DNA of 64,000 nt from Flammeovirgaceae bacterium 311 (GTDB taxonomy: Bacteria > Bacteroidota > Bacteroidia > Cytophagales > Cyclobacteriaceae): assembly GCA_000597885.1 (NCBI GenBank), contig CP004371.1, forward strand, positions 1,054,001-1,118,000, written 5' to 3'. Position 1 is the stretch's first letter, and each line of letters begins with the position of its first letter. Under the pieces are notes generated by a model. That model made no database searches and was not told where the DNA came from. It saw nothing but the letters and a program-made list of their open reading frames with translations. Position numbers and translations under genes: made by a program. This document shows positions 7,493-16,476 of the stretch, piece by piece.

Positions 7493-9214
7493 CAGTCTGT
7501 GCGAAAAGCACCGCTGTTAAAACTGTTGAATTTTCTTCAGTTTAACAACAGGTTTAGCTAAATTAAGGGATGCACCATCTGACGGGAAGAGATCGTAATC
7601 AGACTTTTTCAACTAGTCTGGAGGCATCCATATCAGCTGATAATCCAGTTAGGGTCATTGATGCTTTTGTAGATGCACTGCCCCTTTTGGAGATGGGTTT
7701 CAAGGGAGTGGAGCCCAAAGCTACGGGCAGACCCTCTTTTGATCCTGCTCATCTTTTGAAGCTCTACCTGTATGGCTACTACAACAGGATCAGATCAAGC
7801 AGAAAGCTGGAGACAGAATGCAGAAGGAATCTTGAAGTGCAGTGGCTGCTACAGGGGCTCTGTCCTGCCTATCATACCATCGCTGACTTCAGGAAAGAGC
7901 ATCCCCAGCAGCTCAAGCAGGTCTTCAAGGCCTTTGTAGCTTTTCTTAATGATGCTCACCTGCTTAAGGGCAAATATGTAGCCATAGATGGCACAAAGAT
8001 CAGAGCAGTGAATTCCAGAAAGAACAACTACAACCAAAAGAAGATAGAGCGCCAGCTTAGCTACATACAAGAAAAGATAGATGATTACTTGGATCTGTTG
8101 GAAGAGGAAGATCAAAAGGAAGCCCATGATGTCAAAGGCTCCAGGGCTGACATCGAAGTGGCTCTTAAGCACCTGGAGAAGCGAAAGCTCAAGTACGAGC
8201 AGATGGAAAAAGAGGTAGCGCAAAGTGATGACGGACAGGTATCTACTTCAGATAAAGAAAGCAGAGCCCTAATCCAGCACCATAATGTAGTGGAGGTAAG
8301 CTACAACAGCCAGGCAGCAGTCGATAGCAAACACTGCCTAATCATCCACTACCAGGCCCTCAACAAGAACGATTCTAAAGCACTAGCTCCTACAGCTCTT
8401 GCAGCTAAACAAGCACTAGGAAAGAAAAGAATCACTGTACTGGCTGACAAAGCCTATCATAGCGGAGAACAGCTAAGTGAGTGCCTGGACAATGGCATCA
8501 TCACCATAGTGGCGTATAAAGAACCTGCCAGAGATCCTGTGCCAACTGCTGCTTATTATCTGGAGCAGTTCCATTATGATGAAAAGAAAGACCATTATAT
8601 CTGTCCTAAAGGGGAAGTGCTTTCTAGCAATGGGTCCTGGTATGAGAAGCATAAGGTAAGCTTGGAAAAGAAAAATGCTTCTCCTTATATGGTCAAGCAT
8701 TACAAGACCAAAGCCTGCCTTTGCTGTGCAGCCAAGGCGCTATGCACCATAAATAAGGCAGGAAGACTAATAGAACGCTCCGAGCATGCTGGAGTGATCA
8801 AAAGCAACAACCAGAGGGTAATGCGCCAAAAAGAAGTTTATCGTAAAAGACAAGCTATTGTAGAGCATCCTTTTGGTACCATCAAAAGAGCATGGGGCTA
8901 CAGCTATACGCTGATGAAGGGACTGAAAAAAGTGGACGGAGAGCTGGGGCTTATCTTTACCTGCTACAACCTTAGGAGAGCTGTGTCCATCCTCTCGGTG
9001 CCTAAGCTGCTCAAACTACTGAAAAGCTACACCAAGTGGCCAGTGGCTGCTTTGTCTTCACTTACAGCGCTTTACCTGATGCTTTTTAGCTAACTTCTAC
9101 TTTTTGGAGCGGATAATAGGCAACTTATGAAGCTGCGCTAGGAGTGGCTGAAAATGGGTCTAATAGGAAGCAAAAGCCCCTTTTTTCAAGAGAGAAGAGT
9201 TTTTGCACACTCTG
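7493..9214 (+). mobile_element. IS1182-family insertion sequence, copy 2, inside an attC
   Basis: 1722 bp with ACGT target duplication (7489-7492 and 9215-9218). The left flank is identical to that of copy 1, but the right flank is a different attC, so the duplication end point lies within the IS. Confidence 0.93.
7570..9093 (+). CDS. IS1182-family transposase, copy 2
   Basis: 507 residues, same sequence as the copy at 1837-3360. Intact. Confidence 0.95.
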   Translation: MHHLTGRDRNQTFSTSLEASISADNPVRVIDAFVDALPLLEMGFKGVEPKATGRPSFDPAHLLKLYLYGYYNRIRSSRKLETECRRNLEVQWLLQGLCPAYHTIADFRKEHPQQLKQVFKAFVAFLNDAHLLKGKYVAIDGTKIRAVNSRKNNYNQKKIERQLSYIQEKIDDYLDLLEEEDQKEAHDVKGSRADIEVALKHLEKRKLKYEQMEKEVAQSDDGQVSTSDKESRALIQHHNVVEVSYNSQAAVDSKHCLIIHYQALNKNDSKALAPTALAAKQALGKKRITVLADKAYHSGEQLSECLDNGIITIVAYKEPARDPVPTAAYYLEQFHYDEKKDHYICPKGEVLSSNGSWYEKHKVSLEKKNASPYMVKHYKTKACLCCAAKALCTINKAGRLIERSEHAGVIKSNNQRVMRQKEVYRKRQAIVEHPFGTIKRAWGYSYTLMKGLKKVDGELGLIFTCYNLRRAVSILSVPKLLKLLKSYTKWPVAALSSLTALYLMLFS

Positions 9215-9332
9215 ACGTCCATTGAATAAAGCAGGGGCTGCTCACCGCTGCGTCTACATGGACGATAAGTTAGATGTTTTTAGATCAATGGCAAAGAGCT
9301 GTTACAGCCCTTGCTTTATTCTGTTGTTGTGG
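9215..9332 (-). repeat. attC site 7, main part right of IS1182 copy 2
   Basis: Inner arms GGGGCTG and CAGCCC pair. Ends in core GTTGTGG. The interior closely resembles the site at 25954-26077. Confidence 0.9.
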
Positions 9333-9345
9333 CGCGTTTATTTTA

Positions 9346-9783
9346 TTATTCTTCAAAGCCCTCAAAGTCTCCAAGCAACTTACCACTATCATCTAATAAT
9401 AATTCGTGCGTCTGGCAGATAATATGATATTCGTCCTGCGAATTACCATGGTCAATAGAGATATAATAGTCCTTATAGCTACCTTGATCAACTCCTTTAT
9501 TTTGGAGAATCTTAGTTAGTATATCACTCGAGGTGCGGATGGCGCTACAATGAAATTCAGGGTATTCAAATTTCTCGTTTATTAATTTTATTTCACCTTG
9601 AATTACATCCTTGAAGGTCAAAGTCCCTTTACTGTAGCGTAAAGGTGATTCTGAAAGATTAATAGGTTTAATGATGTCAAATTTTATCGTCCGTATTGGA
9701 TTATATGCCACAGTTACACTCTCTATGAGCGTGCAAAATAGCCCAAGTTCATCACGGTCAATATAGTCTGGTTCGCTTATCAT
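9346..9783 (-). CDS. Cassette gene: unknown soluble protein
   Basis: I chose ATG at 9783 (MISEPDYIDRDELG, 145 residues). The same frame also offers TTG at 9801, which is the TTG of the cassette boundary itself. The protein is acidic and has no signal or membrane segment. It ends LLGDFEGFEE close to the attC. I do not recognise the family; the fold style recalls small immunity-type proteins but nothing proves it. An IS1182 copy lies just upstream, at 9805. Confidence 0.75.
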   Translation of the reverse strand: MISEPDYIDRDELGLFCTLIESVTVAYNPIRTIKFDIIKPINLSESPLRYSKGTLTFKDVIQGEIKLINEKFEYPEFHCSAIRTSSDILTKILQNKGVDQGSYKDYYISIDHGNSQDEYHIICQTHELLLDDSGKLLGDFEGFEE

Positions 9784-9795
9784 TTTTTCAATGCG

Positions 9796-9804
9796 CCACA
9801 ACGT
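9796..9804 (-). repeat. attC site 8, R' fragment left of IS1182 copy 3
   Basis: GCCACAAC plus GT before the IS. The inverse of the private core GTTGTGGCGC appears at the other end of the cassette (9326). Confidence 0.85.
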
Positions 9805-11526
9805 CAGTCTGTGCGAAAAGCACCGCTGTTAAAACTGTTGAATTTTCTTCAGTTTAACAACAGGTTTAGCTAAATTAAGGGATGCACCATCTGACGGGAA
9901 GAGATCGTAATCAGACTTTTTCAACTAGTCTGGAGGCATCCATATCAGCTGATAATCCAGTTAGGGTCATTGATGCTTTTGTAGATGCACTGCCCCTTTT
10001 GGAGATGGGTTTCAAGGGAGTGGAGCCCAAAGCTACGGGCAGACCCTCTTTTGATCCTGCTCATCTTTTGAAGCTCTACCTGTATGGCTACTACAACAGG
10101 ATCAGATCAAGCAGAAAGCTGGAGACAGAATGCAGAAGGAATCTTGAAGTGCAGTGGCTGCTACAGGGGCTCTGTCCTGCCTATCATACCATCGCTGACT
10201 TCAGGAAAGAGCATCCCCAGCAGCTCAAGCAGGTCTTCAAGGCCTTTGTAGCTTTTCTTAATGATGCTCACCTGCTTAAGGGCAAATATGTAGCCATAGA
10301 TGGCACAAAGATCAGAGCAGTGAATTCCAGAAAGAACAACTACAACCAAAAGAAGATAGAGCGCCAGCTTAGCTACATACAAGAAAAGATAGATGATTAC
10401 TTGGATCTGTTGGAAGAGGAAGATCAAAAGGAAGCCCATGATGTCAAAGGCTCCAGGGCTGACATCGAAGTGGCTCTTAAGCACCTGGAGAAGCGAAAGC
10501 TCAAGTACGAGCAGATGGAAAAAGAGGTAGCGCAAAGTGATGACGGACAGGTATCTACTTCAGATAAAGAAAGCAGAGCCCTAATCCAGCACCATAATGT
10601 AGTGGAGGTAAGCTACAACAGCCAGGCAGCAGTCGATAGCAAACACTGCCTAATCATCCACTACCAGGCCCTCAACAAGAACGATTCTAAAGCACTAGCT
10701 CCTACAGCTCTTGCAGCTAAACAAGCACTAGGAAAGAAAAGAATCACTGTACTGGCTGACAAAGCCTATCATAGCGGAGAACAGCTAAGTGAGTGCCTGG
10801 ACAATGGCATCATCACCATAGTGGCGTATAAAGAACCTGCCAGAGATCCTGTGCCAACTGCTGCTTATTATCTGGAGCAGTTCCATTATGATGAAAAGAA
10901 AGACCATTATATCTGTCCTAAAGGGGAAGTGCTTTCTAGCAATGGGTCCTGGTATGAGAAGCATAAGGTAAGCTTGGAAAAGAAAAATGCTTCTCCTTAT
11001 ATGGTCAAGCATTACAAGACCAAAGCCTGCCTTTGCTGTGCAGCCAAGGCGCTATGCACCATAAATAAGGCAGGAAGACTAATAGAACGCTCCGAGCATG
11101 CTGGAGTGATCAAAAGCAACAACCAGAGGGTAATGCGCCAAAAAGAAGTTTATCGTAAAAGACAAGCTATTGTAGAGCATCCTTTTGGTACCATCAAAAG
11201 AGCATGGGGCTACAGCTATACGCTGATGAAGGGACTGAAAAAAGTGGACGGAGAGCTGGGGCTTATCTTTACCTGCTACAACCTTAGGAGAGCTGTGTCC
11301 ATCCTCTCGGTGCCTAAGCTGCTCAAACTACTGAAAAGCTACACCAAGTGGCCAGTGGCTGCTTTGTCTTCACTTACAGCGCTTTACCTGATGCTTTTTA
11401 GCTAACTTCTACTTTTTGGAGCGGATAATAGGCAACTTATGAAGCTGCGCTAGGAGTGGCTGAAAATGGGTCTAATAGGAAGCAAAAGCCCCTTTTTTCA
11501 AGAGAGAAGAGTTTTTGCACACTCTG
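9805..11526 (+). mobile_element. IS1182-family insertion sequence, copy 3, inside an attC
   Basis: 1722 bp with ACGT duplicated at 9801-9804 and 11527-11530. Both flanks differ from those of copies 1 and 4, so this is an independent insertion at the same attC position. Confidence 0.93.
9882..11405 (+). CDS. IS1182-family transposase, copy 3
   Basis: 507 residues, same sequence as the copy at 1837-3360. Intact. Confidence 0.95.
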   Translation: MHHLTGRDRNQTFSTSLEASISADNPVRVIDAFVDALPLLEMGFKGVEPKATGRPSFDPAHLLKLYLYGYYNRIRSSRKLETECRRNLEVQWLLQGLCPAYHTIADFRKEHPQQLKQVFKAFVAFLNDAHLLKGKYVAIDGTKIRAVNSRKNNYNQKKIERQLSYIQEKIDDYLDLLEEEDQKEAHDVKGSRADIEVALKHLEKRKLKYEQMEKEVAQSDDGQVSTSDKESRALIQHHNVVEVSYNSQAAVDSKHCLIIHYQALNKNDSKALAPTALAAKQALGKKRITVLADKAYHSGEQLSECLDNGIITIVAYKEPARDPVPTAAYYLEQFHYDEKKDHYICPKGEVLSSNGSWYEKHKVSLEKKNASPYMVKHYKTKACLCCAAKALCTINKAGRLIERSEHAGVIKSNNQRVMRQKEVYRKRQAIVEHPFGTIKRAWGYSYTLMKGLKKVDGELGLIFTCYNLRRAVSILSVPKLLKLLKSYTKWPVAALSSLTALYLMLFS

Positions 11527-11646
11527 ACGTCCATTGAATAAAGCAGGCGCCCGTCAACCTGCGGTTCTTAGAGTACGATAAGTTAGCACCTTGCAGGGTC
11601 AATGGCAACGGAGCTGTGGGGCGATTGCTTTATTCTGTTGTTAGCC
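11527..11646 (-). repeat. attC site 8, main part right of IS1182 copy 3
   Basis: Inner arms CGCCC and GGGCG pair. Ends in core GTTAGCC. Confidence 0.9.
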
Positions 11647-11675
11647 ATAGCCTTATTTTTTTTATCTAATACTCT

Positions 11676-11942
11676 TCAAAGAATGGCGGTCAATAAAGCT
11701 ATCAATGCTACCAGTGGTATTAGTATCCCCAGTATTAGTAGCCTTAGTTTCTTTTCTCTTTTCCTTTTTGCGTCACGCCATTCTTCTAATTCTATTGTAA
11801 TTGATGGGTCACGTTCACCGTTACCGTCCACACCTGCTGCAGCATATGGATTATCCTTCATAGAAGTCCTATTATTCAATAGCCTTCTATTGCTTTTAAA
11901 GGAGTCATGTCCTTGTTTCGAAAATCCTACGCCGCCTGTCAT
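11676..11942 (-). CDS. Cassette gene: small tail-anchored protein
   Basis: The product has 88 residues with a polar, basic N-terminal part and a single hydrophobic helix at the C-terminus (LRLLILGILIPLVALIALL), which suggests tail anchoring. A longer plus-strand frame overlaps it, but it runs through the attC and opposes every other cassette gene. The cassette core is GTTAGCCATA. Function is unknown. Confidence 0.65.
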   Translation of the reverse strand: MTGGVGFSKQGHDSFKSNRRLLNNRTSMKDNPYAAAGVDGNGERDPSITIELEEWRDAKRKREKKLRLLILGILIPLVALIALLTAIL

Positions 11943-11981
11943 AGTTGAGAAGTTTATTAATTGTGGCGATATTTTGGTTAT

Positions 11982-12105
11982 GGCTAACGTCCATTGAATA
12001 AAGCAGGGGATGCTTGCCGCCTCTTGCTGATCCGAAGCAAAGTATTGATTTTGTAGGCAGATGGCAAAGAGCTCTGACAGCCCTTGCTTTATTCTGTTGT
12101 TGGGG
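11982..12105 (-). repeat. attC site 9
   Basis: Left core GGCTAAC, right core GTTGGGG. Variant interior (GGGGATG, with CAGCCC on the right). Confidence 0.92.
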
Positions 12106-12144
12106 GCAGGCTATATTTTCCCTCTACTCCAACTTATTTTTCTC

Positions 12145-12648
12145 TTATTCCAAGTCAAGTTTGTAAAGCCAATATCTTTTGCCAAGTCGCCTGTCTATTT
12201 CCTTTAAAACTTCAAAACCCAAGCTTTCATAAATATGTATAGCATTACTCATAAATTCGGAAGTATGCAATGCAACTACTTTCTCGCCGTTGGCTTTCGC
12301 TGCATCAATACAAAGAGTTGTCAATTTTCGTCCTATTCCTTGTCCGCCAAAGTTTGGGTGAACTGTAACAAATCGGATGTAACACCATTCTTTGTCATAG
12401 ATGTCTGTTGGATTTCCGCTGGGAACTAGAAACGTCATTCCAATAATTTCGCCTTGGCCAGTTGTACAAACAAAGCAAATCGATGAGTTCAGCAGTTCTA
12501 TAAAAGTCATGTCATCCATTAAACTTTTATTTAATTTATTCCAGTTCTCAATTGTCAACATCGGCTGAAATTGACCCCATGATACTAAAGCCAACTTTTT
12601 CAAGTTACACAAGTCATCGATTGTTCCTTGTCTATAGGTTATGACCAT
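12145..12648 (-). CDS. Cassette gene: GNAT-family N-acetyltransferase
   Basis: The product has 167 residues and transfers an acetyl group from acetyl-CoA to an unknown amine. The acetyl-CoA pyrophosphate loop is visible as VHPNFGGQGIGRKL (about residues 96-109), preceded by the beta-strand YIRFVTV and followed by ALHTSEFMSNAIHIYESLGF, the usual motif B. Length is typical for the family. It is a single-gene cassette and one of the few in the array with a clear enzymatic prediction. Acetyltransferases are frequent integron cargo. Confidence 0.88.
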   Translation of the reverse strand: MVITYRQGTIDDLCNLKKLALVSWGQFQPMLTIENWNKLNKSLMDDMTFIELLNSSICFVCTTGQGEIIGMTFLVPSGNPTDIYDKEWCYIRFVTVHPNFGGQGIGRKLTTLCIDAAKANGEKVVALHTSEFMSNAIHIYESLGFEVLKEIDRRLGKRYWLYKLDLE

Positions 12649-12683
12649 CTTATTGTGGATCTATAAGGTTTAGCATCGCTTGC

Positions 12684-12808
12684 CCCCAACGTCCATTGAA
12701 TATAGCAGATGCCCTTCACTGCCGTTTGATGAAAGTACGCAAAATTTGCTACCTACATTGTCAATGGCTGAACGCTCTTGGGGCATTTGCTTTATTCTGT
12801 TGTTGTGC
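12684..12808 (-). repeat. attC site 10
   Basis: Left core CCCCAAC, right core GTTGTGC. The left arm has a substitution (GAATATAGCA). The inner arms TGCCC and GGGCA pair. Confidence 0.92.
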
Positions 12809-12826
12809 TTAGTATATTTTTATTTT

Positions 12827-13147
12827 TTATTCAATCTGACCTTTGATCACCATTAAGATCGTCCATAGTACTGGAACAGCGATCAATAATCTAAATCCTA
12901 ATTTTCTAAGATAGATTACCCGCCCAACCTTCATTTTAATTTCCGGGTCGTCCACCTTATCCTGCACTCTTTTAAGTTCTTTTATTTTCAAACCCGATGC
13001 TCTGAAGTAGATGTTGACATCGTCAGGATATATTCCTTTTTCATGTATAATGGATTCTTTTTGCTGACTTATCACCAGGATAATCATTGATAACAGCATT
13101 ATTGTTACAATGAGGTATCCAGCCAACATGATTACAGTCTCCATCAA
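12827..13147 (-). CDS. Cassette gene: two-helix membrane protein
   Basis: The product has 106 residues with one hydrophobic helix at the N-terminus (about 3-27) and one at the C-terminus (about 84-102), separated by a charged 55-residue domain (SGLKIKELKRVQDKVDD). Start is ATG 13147 or the next codon. Function is unknown. Confidence 0.72.
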   Translation of the reverse strand: MMETVIMLAGYLIVTIMLLSMIILVISQQKESIIHEKGIYPDDVNIYFRASGLKIKELKRVQDKVDDPEIKMKVGRVIYLRKLGFRLLIAVPVLWTILMVIKGQIE

Positions 13148-13209
13148 TATGATCTTCAGTTAGATATTTTTAGCAAGGCCTTTCTCTTTCTGGAGTCCCC
13201 TTTTATTAA

Positions 13210-13335
13210 GCACAACGTTCCGTTGAATAAAGCAGGCGACCTTCACCGGCCTCTGCTTAAAGTACGAAAAGCTAACCTTCTGTACAAACAATGGCTTAAT
13301 GAGTCGGGGGAGCTTGTTTTATTCTGTTGTTAGGT
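13210..13335 (-). repeat. attC site 11
   Basis: Left core GCACAAC, right core GTTAGGT. The left spacer has one extra base (AACGTTCCGTTGAATAAAG) and the right arm reads TGTTTTATTC, so this copy is slightly degenerate. Confidence 0.9.
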
Positions 13336-13776
13336 GCTGTATTTTATTTTTATTTCATTCTACACCAACTGCTGCTTCCTGCTTGTTGAACTGAGCTGCA
13401 GCTGGAGGTAAGTGCTTTTATTATTTGAACGTCATCCTGCGACACACCTCATTATTCAAGGTCTTCCTGCGCTACGCTTTATTGTTTCGTTTTGATGATG
13501 CTGGTACGCTAACTGCTTCGCACCCGTTTGCCTACCGGCATTAATTCATCAAGACTTTAACGAGCCGTCAATGCTTTAAGGACCAATTTAACTGCCGCTG
13601 CTAAAGCTTCTCCTTTATTGTCAATCTTACCGGCAAGGGCTTACCTTATTTTGCGTCTCGCTTACATCATTCAGTTTACCGTCCTGCTACCGCTTTAGTA
13701 AGTGTCCTATTTGAGAAGAACTGCCGGTGAAAACCTGCTACTAGAGTTTGACCGAAGCCACGGATATTCTATAGCA
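13336..13776. other. Cassette without a convincing gene (ORF-less 2)
   Basis: Bounded by GTTAGGTGCT at 13329 and its inverse ending at 13783. There is no long frame in either direction. It contains AAGGTCTTCCTGCGCTACG near 13460, shared with the cassette at 3.6 kb, and repeated ACCGTC/ACCGGC motifs. It may be a non-coding or decayed cassette. Confidence 0.6.
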
Positions 13777-13900
13777 CCTAACGTCCATTGAATAAAGCAG
13801 GCGACCTTCACTGGCCTTTGCTGAACGTTCGCAAAGGTAGACAATAGCATTGTCAATGGCTGAAAGAACTGTGGGAGCTTGCATTATTCTGTTGTTAGGC
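13777..13900 (-). repeat. attC site 12
   Basis: Left core ACCTAAC, right core GTTAGGC. The right arm is TGCATTATTC, a mismatch in the outer stem. Confidence 0.92.
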
Positions 13901-13937
13901 ATTGTTTATTTTCAATTATTCAGCCAATTTAATGGAG

Positions 13938-14411
13938 TTATTTAATCTTAACTGTCACACCGTCCACCGTCAATCCAGTTGCAAGACTAAGCTTTACAGC
14001 CTTTCGCATACAATCAAGTATATAGCCAGTCCTATCGGTGAAGTCTTTAAATTCTACATCTATTGACCAAAAGTTTTGAGAGATTTTATCGTAATGATTT
14101 TTGTCAAATGTGTGCTGTTCTTTAGTTACTCCCCATTCCGATTCCTCTAGCAAAGGAATCGGGATTGGAACTGTCACCTCTTTGACTTTTACACTTCTAT
14201 TAGCTCCAAATTTATTTTTTGAAATCAGAAGCTGCCTAGCGTTAGTGTAGGTCGCTCTAAAGTATAGCTCCCAATCAGTCCGATTAATATATGAGTGCAG
14301 TTCCAAGAGATTGTCGACTTCATATTCAATTATCTGACTTATATTCTCGGAGCTAAATCCTACATCTAAGAACTCAATGACATATGATGTATGGGTGATT
14401 CTCGACTTCAT
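13938..14411 (-). CDS. Cassette gene: unknown soluble protein
   Basis: The product has 157 residues with no signal or membrane helix. It begins MKSRITHTSYVIEFLDVG and has an internal DWELYFRATYTNARQLLIS segment and a valine-rich C-terminus. The ATG is 36 bp from the cassette boundary. The alternating strands and size would fit an immunity-type protein, but I do not recognise a family. Confidence 0.75.
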   Translation of the reverse strand: MKSRITHTSYVIEFLDVGFSSENISQIIEYEVDNLLELHSYINRTDWELYFRATYTNARQLLISKNKFGANRSVKVKEVTVPIPIPLLEESEWGVTKEQHTFDKNHYDKISQNFWSIDVEFKDFTDRTGYILDCMRKAVKLSLATGLTVDGVTVKIK

Positions 14412-14440
14412 CTTAATGGCTAAACGGTTTTTTCAATAAT

Positions 14441-14564
14441 GCCTAACGTCCGTTGAATAAAGCAGGCGACCTTCACTGCCGCTAATTGAAAGTACGAAAA
14501 GCTATCGGCCTGCACAATAATGGCTGAACGAGCTGGGGGAGCTTGCATTATTCTGTTGTTGGTG
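14441..14564 (-). repeat. attC site 13
   Basis: Left core GCCTAAC, right core GTTGGTG. The left spacer is GTCCGTT, and the right arm is TGCATTATTC as in site 12. Confidence 0.92.
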
Positions 14565-14578
14565 ACAGACTTTTATAT

Positions 14579-14869
14579 TTAAAGTCCCCGTAGTATTCTT
14601 GCTGAATGGTGAATACGAGATATACCTATATTTTCATCAGGTTCTATTCTATATATGATTCTGTAGTTACCCTCGATGAGTTCTCTTATATTTTCATTGT
14701 CAAATTCCGGCACCTTTCTCCCGATCTGAGGGTGCTCTTCTAGAGCATCTACTCGTTCAACAATCTTGTCCATCAGTCGATCGGCATATTTCGGTGAATC
14801 TTGCGCCACAAAGTCATACACTGCCCGTAGATCATCAAGCGCAATATTCGTCCATTTTATTTTTGCCAT
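14579..14869 (-). CDS. Cassette gene: ParE/RelE-family toxin
   Basis: The product has 96 residues with the family pattern: an N-terminal strand-helix (KIKWTNIALDDLRAVYDFVA), the helix SPKYADRLMDKIVERVDAL, EHPQIGRKVPEF, the strand YRIIYRIEPDENIGISRIHHSARIL. ParE members poison gyrase and RelE members cut mRNA; the sequence favours ParE but not decisively. Its start overlaps the upstream antitoxin gene by 13 bp, so the two are translationally coupled in one cassette. Such pairs are thought to stabilise long cassette arrays. Confidence 0.9.
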   Translation of the reverse strand: MAKIKWTNIALDDLRAVYDFVAQDSPKYADRLMDKIVERVDALEEHPQIGRKVPEFDNENIRELIEGNYRIIYRIEPDENIGISRIHHSARILRGL

Positions 14870-15036
14870 GACTTTATGATATTCTTGGCTTGGTCATGGG
14901 ATACTGTTTTACCCTCGTCTAGCTGGTTCATACCTTTCTGAACCTTATCAATGAATATCAGCCTCTCGATCAGTTCCTCAAGATCAAACTCCTGGGGCAT
15001 CTCCCTTACAGCCTCTAAAACTTTATCTTTGGTCAT
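14857..15036 (-). CDS. Cassette gene: antitoxin partner of the ParE-like toxin
   Basis: This is a 59-residue frame starting at ATG 15036 (MTKDKVLEAVREMPQEFDLE) and ending at TAA 14857 inside the toxin gene. The centre LEELIERLIFIDKVQKG is a helical, acidic segment, followed by GKTVSHDQAKNII, a pattern common in small antitoxins encoded directly before ParE toxins in Bacteroidota. Order (antitoxin first), size and overlap support the assignment. Confidence 0.85.
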   Translation of the reverse strand: MTKDKVLEAVREMPQEFDLEELIERLIFIDKVQKGMNQLDEGKTVSHDQAKNIIKSWQK

Positions 15037-15084
15037 AATTTAATGCTTTCGTATCTATACTAATATAGCCCTTTTTTGGTTTGT

Positions 15085-15210
15085 CACCAACGTCCATTGA
15101 ATAAAGCAGGCGACCATTCACTGACCTTGGCTGTGCCCACGCAAAGCTTGCTGCCTGCACTGTCAATGACTGAAAGATAGCGGGGCGGTTGCTTTATTCT
15201 GTTGTTGGGC
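15085..15210 (-). repeat. attC site 14
   Basis: Left core CACCAAC, right core GTTGGGC. Left interior GGCGACC, right interior GGGCGG. Confidence 0.92.
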
Positions 15211-15636
15211 ATAGGTTATTTTATTTTTCAGCGTCTACCTGCGTCCAGCTTTTTTATTATTATCCGTCCACCTGCGCTATGCTTTTTATATTTTGTTGCT
15301 CGAAGCAGGCGGCCAAATCCGTGCTCCAGCTGGCCTGGATAAATCTAGGGTCGATGAGGGTGGGCTTCTATAAAGCTCTGGCCAAATCCTACCGCCAATC
15401 AGGCCCCTTCAAGACCTTTATTCAGCTATCAATTATTTGAACGTCCAGCTTTTCCGGCTCTACTTTCCGTCCAGTTACGCTTTGCTTGTCCAGCCAAGGT
15501 CTTGCTTTATTTTTCAAAGGTCAACTTACGCTTTGCTGATTCCGTCCAGTTATCGCTTGAATGGAAGTTCGCCGACAGATGCAGCTACCATTGAAGAACA
15601 TACTGCTGTTAGCTGCACCAAATGATATTCACTTAT
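15211..15636. other. Cassette without a convincing gene (ORF-less 3)
   Basis: Bounded by GTTGGGCATA and its inverse. About 70 bp around 15450-15515 (GCTTTTCCGGCTCTACTTTC, then TTGTCCAGCCAAGG) are shared with the cassette at 18.9 kb. Short plus-strand frames overlap it but run against the array and through attC sequence. I see no supported gene. Confidence 0.6.
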
Positions 15637-15761
15637 GCCCAACGTCCATTGAATAAAGCAGATGCCCTTCACCGGCCTCTGCTGAAAGTACGAAATGCTA
15701 ACGGCCTGCACAAGCGATGGCGGAATGCTGTTGGGGCATTTGCTTTATTCTGTTGTTACCT
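15637..15761 (-). repeat. attC site 15
   Basis: Left core GCCCAAC, right core GTTACCT. Inner arms TGCCC and GGGCA pair. Confidence 0.93.
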
Positions 15762-15841
15762 GCTGTTTATTATATTAATAAATAAGGATTGTAAATTGAT
15801 GAAAAACTAATTAAGCATTGATAAAATTCACAATCAAATTG

Positions 15842-16318
15842 TCATTCCTGAAATTGTAGTTTAGTCATGTTAATCATAGTTTCTATGTCGTCCACCAGGT
15901 TAGGGTAGTAGAATGGTTCCTGGCCTTTTTCGATTTTGAAGGATTTTGTCTTACCTAATATCTTAAACTGAAGATAGTATCCACCTTGGTCATAACAGTC
16001 CGGACAACCAAATTCATATCTTTGGTCCATCAACATTATCAGAGGAATATTTAATTTGTAATCATTGTAGCTTGCTGCACCATTTTTTTTTGAAACTTCT
16101 CCATTTCTTATTGTGATTAGGATTGCATCAGAATTTGACCAATATGAGGTAGTGTCTTTATAAATTTGGGTAGCTGTTACTTTATACATAGTCCCGCAAT
16201 TGTTAAAACACTCTCCAGCAAACCATCCATAAATCATCAATTCAGGCTTCGGTCTAATTATTATCAAGCTTAGTATGAGAACCACTAAAGTGAATATCAT
16301 TATTAGAAGGCGCTTCAT
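15842..16318 (-). CDS. Cassette gene: membrane-anchored extracytoplasmic protein
   Basis: The product has 158 residues. An N-terminal anchor (MKRLLIMIFTLVVLILSLII) is followed by a soluble domain with two cysteine pairs (CFNNC near residue 37 and CPDC near 108), which could form disulfides or bind metal. The ATG is 24 bp from the cassette boundary. The family is unknown. Confidence 0.76.
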   Translation of the reverse strand: MKRLLIMIFTLVVLILSLIIIRPKPELMIYGWFAGECFNNCGTMYKVTATQIYKDTTSYWSNSDAILITIRNGEVSKKNGAASYNDYKLNIPLIMLMDQRYEFGCPDCYDQGGYYLQFKILGKTKSFKIEKGQEPFYYPNLVDDIETMINMTKLQFQE

Positions 16319-16335
16319 GTTGTTCTAGAAATAGC

Positions 16336-16460
16336 AGGTAACGTCCATTGAATAGAGCAGGCGACCTTCACCGGCCTTTGCCGATCGTACGCAAAGGTAG
16401 ACAATAGCATTGTCAATGGCTGAATGCGCTGGGGGAGCTTGCTTTATTCTGTTGTTACTT
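16336..16460 (-). repeat. attC site 16
   Basis: Left core AGGTAAC, right core GTTACTT. The left arm reads GAATAGAGCA. The interior is nearly the same as in the sites at 13777 and 25356. Confidence 0.92.
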
Positions 16461-16476
16461 GCTGCTTATTATTTAT

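Noticed and set aside
11602-11997. Plus-strand 131-residue frame across a cassette
   Set aside because: It starts and ends in attC sequence and opposes the direction of all other cassette genes; the 88-residue minus-strand frame is preferred.
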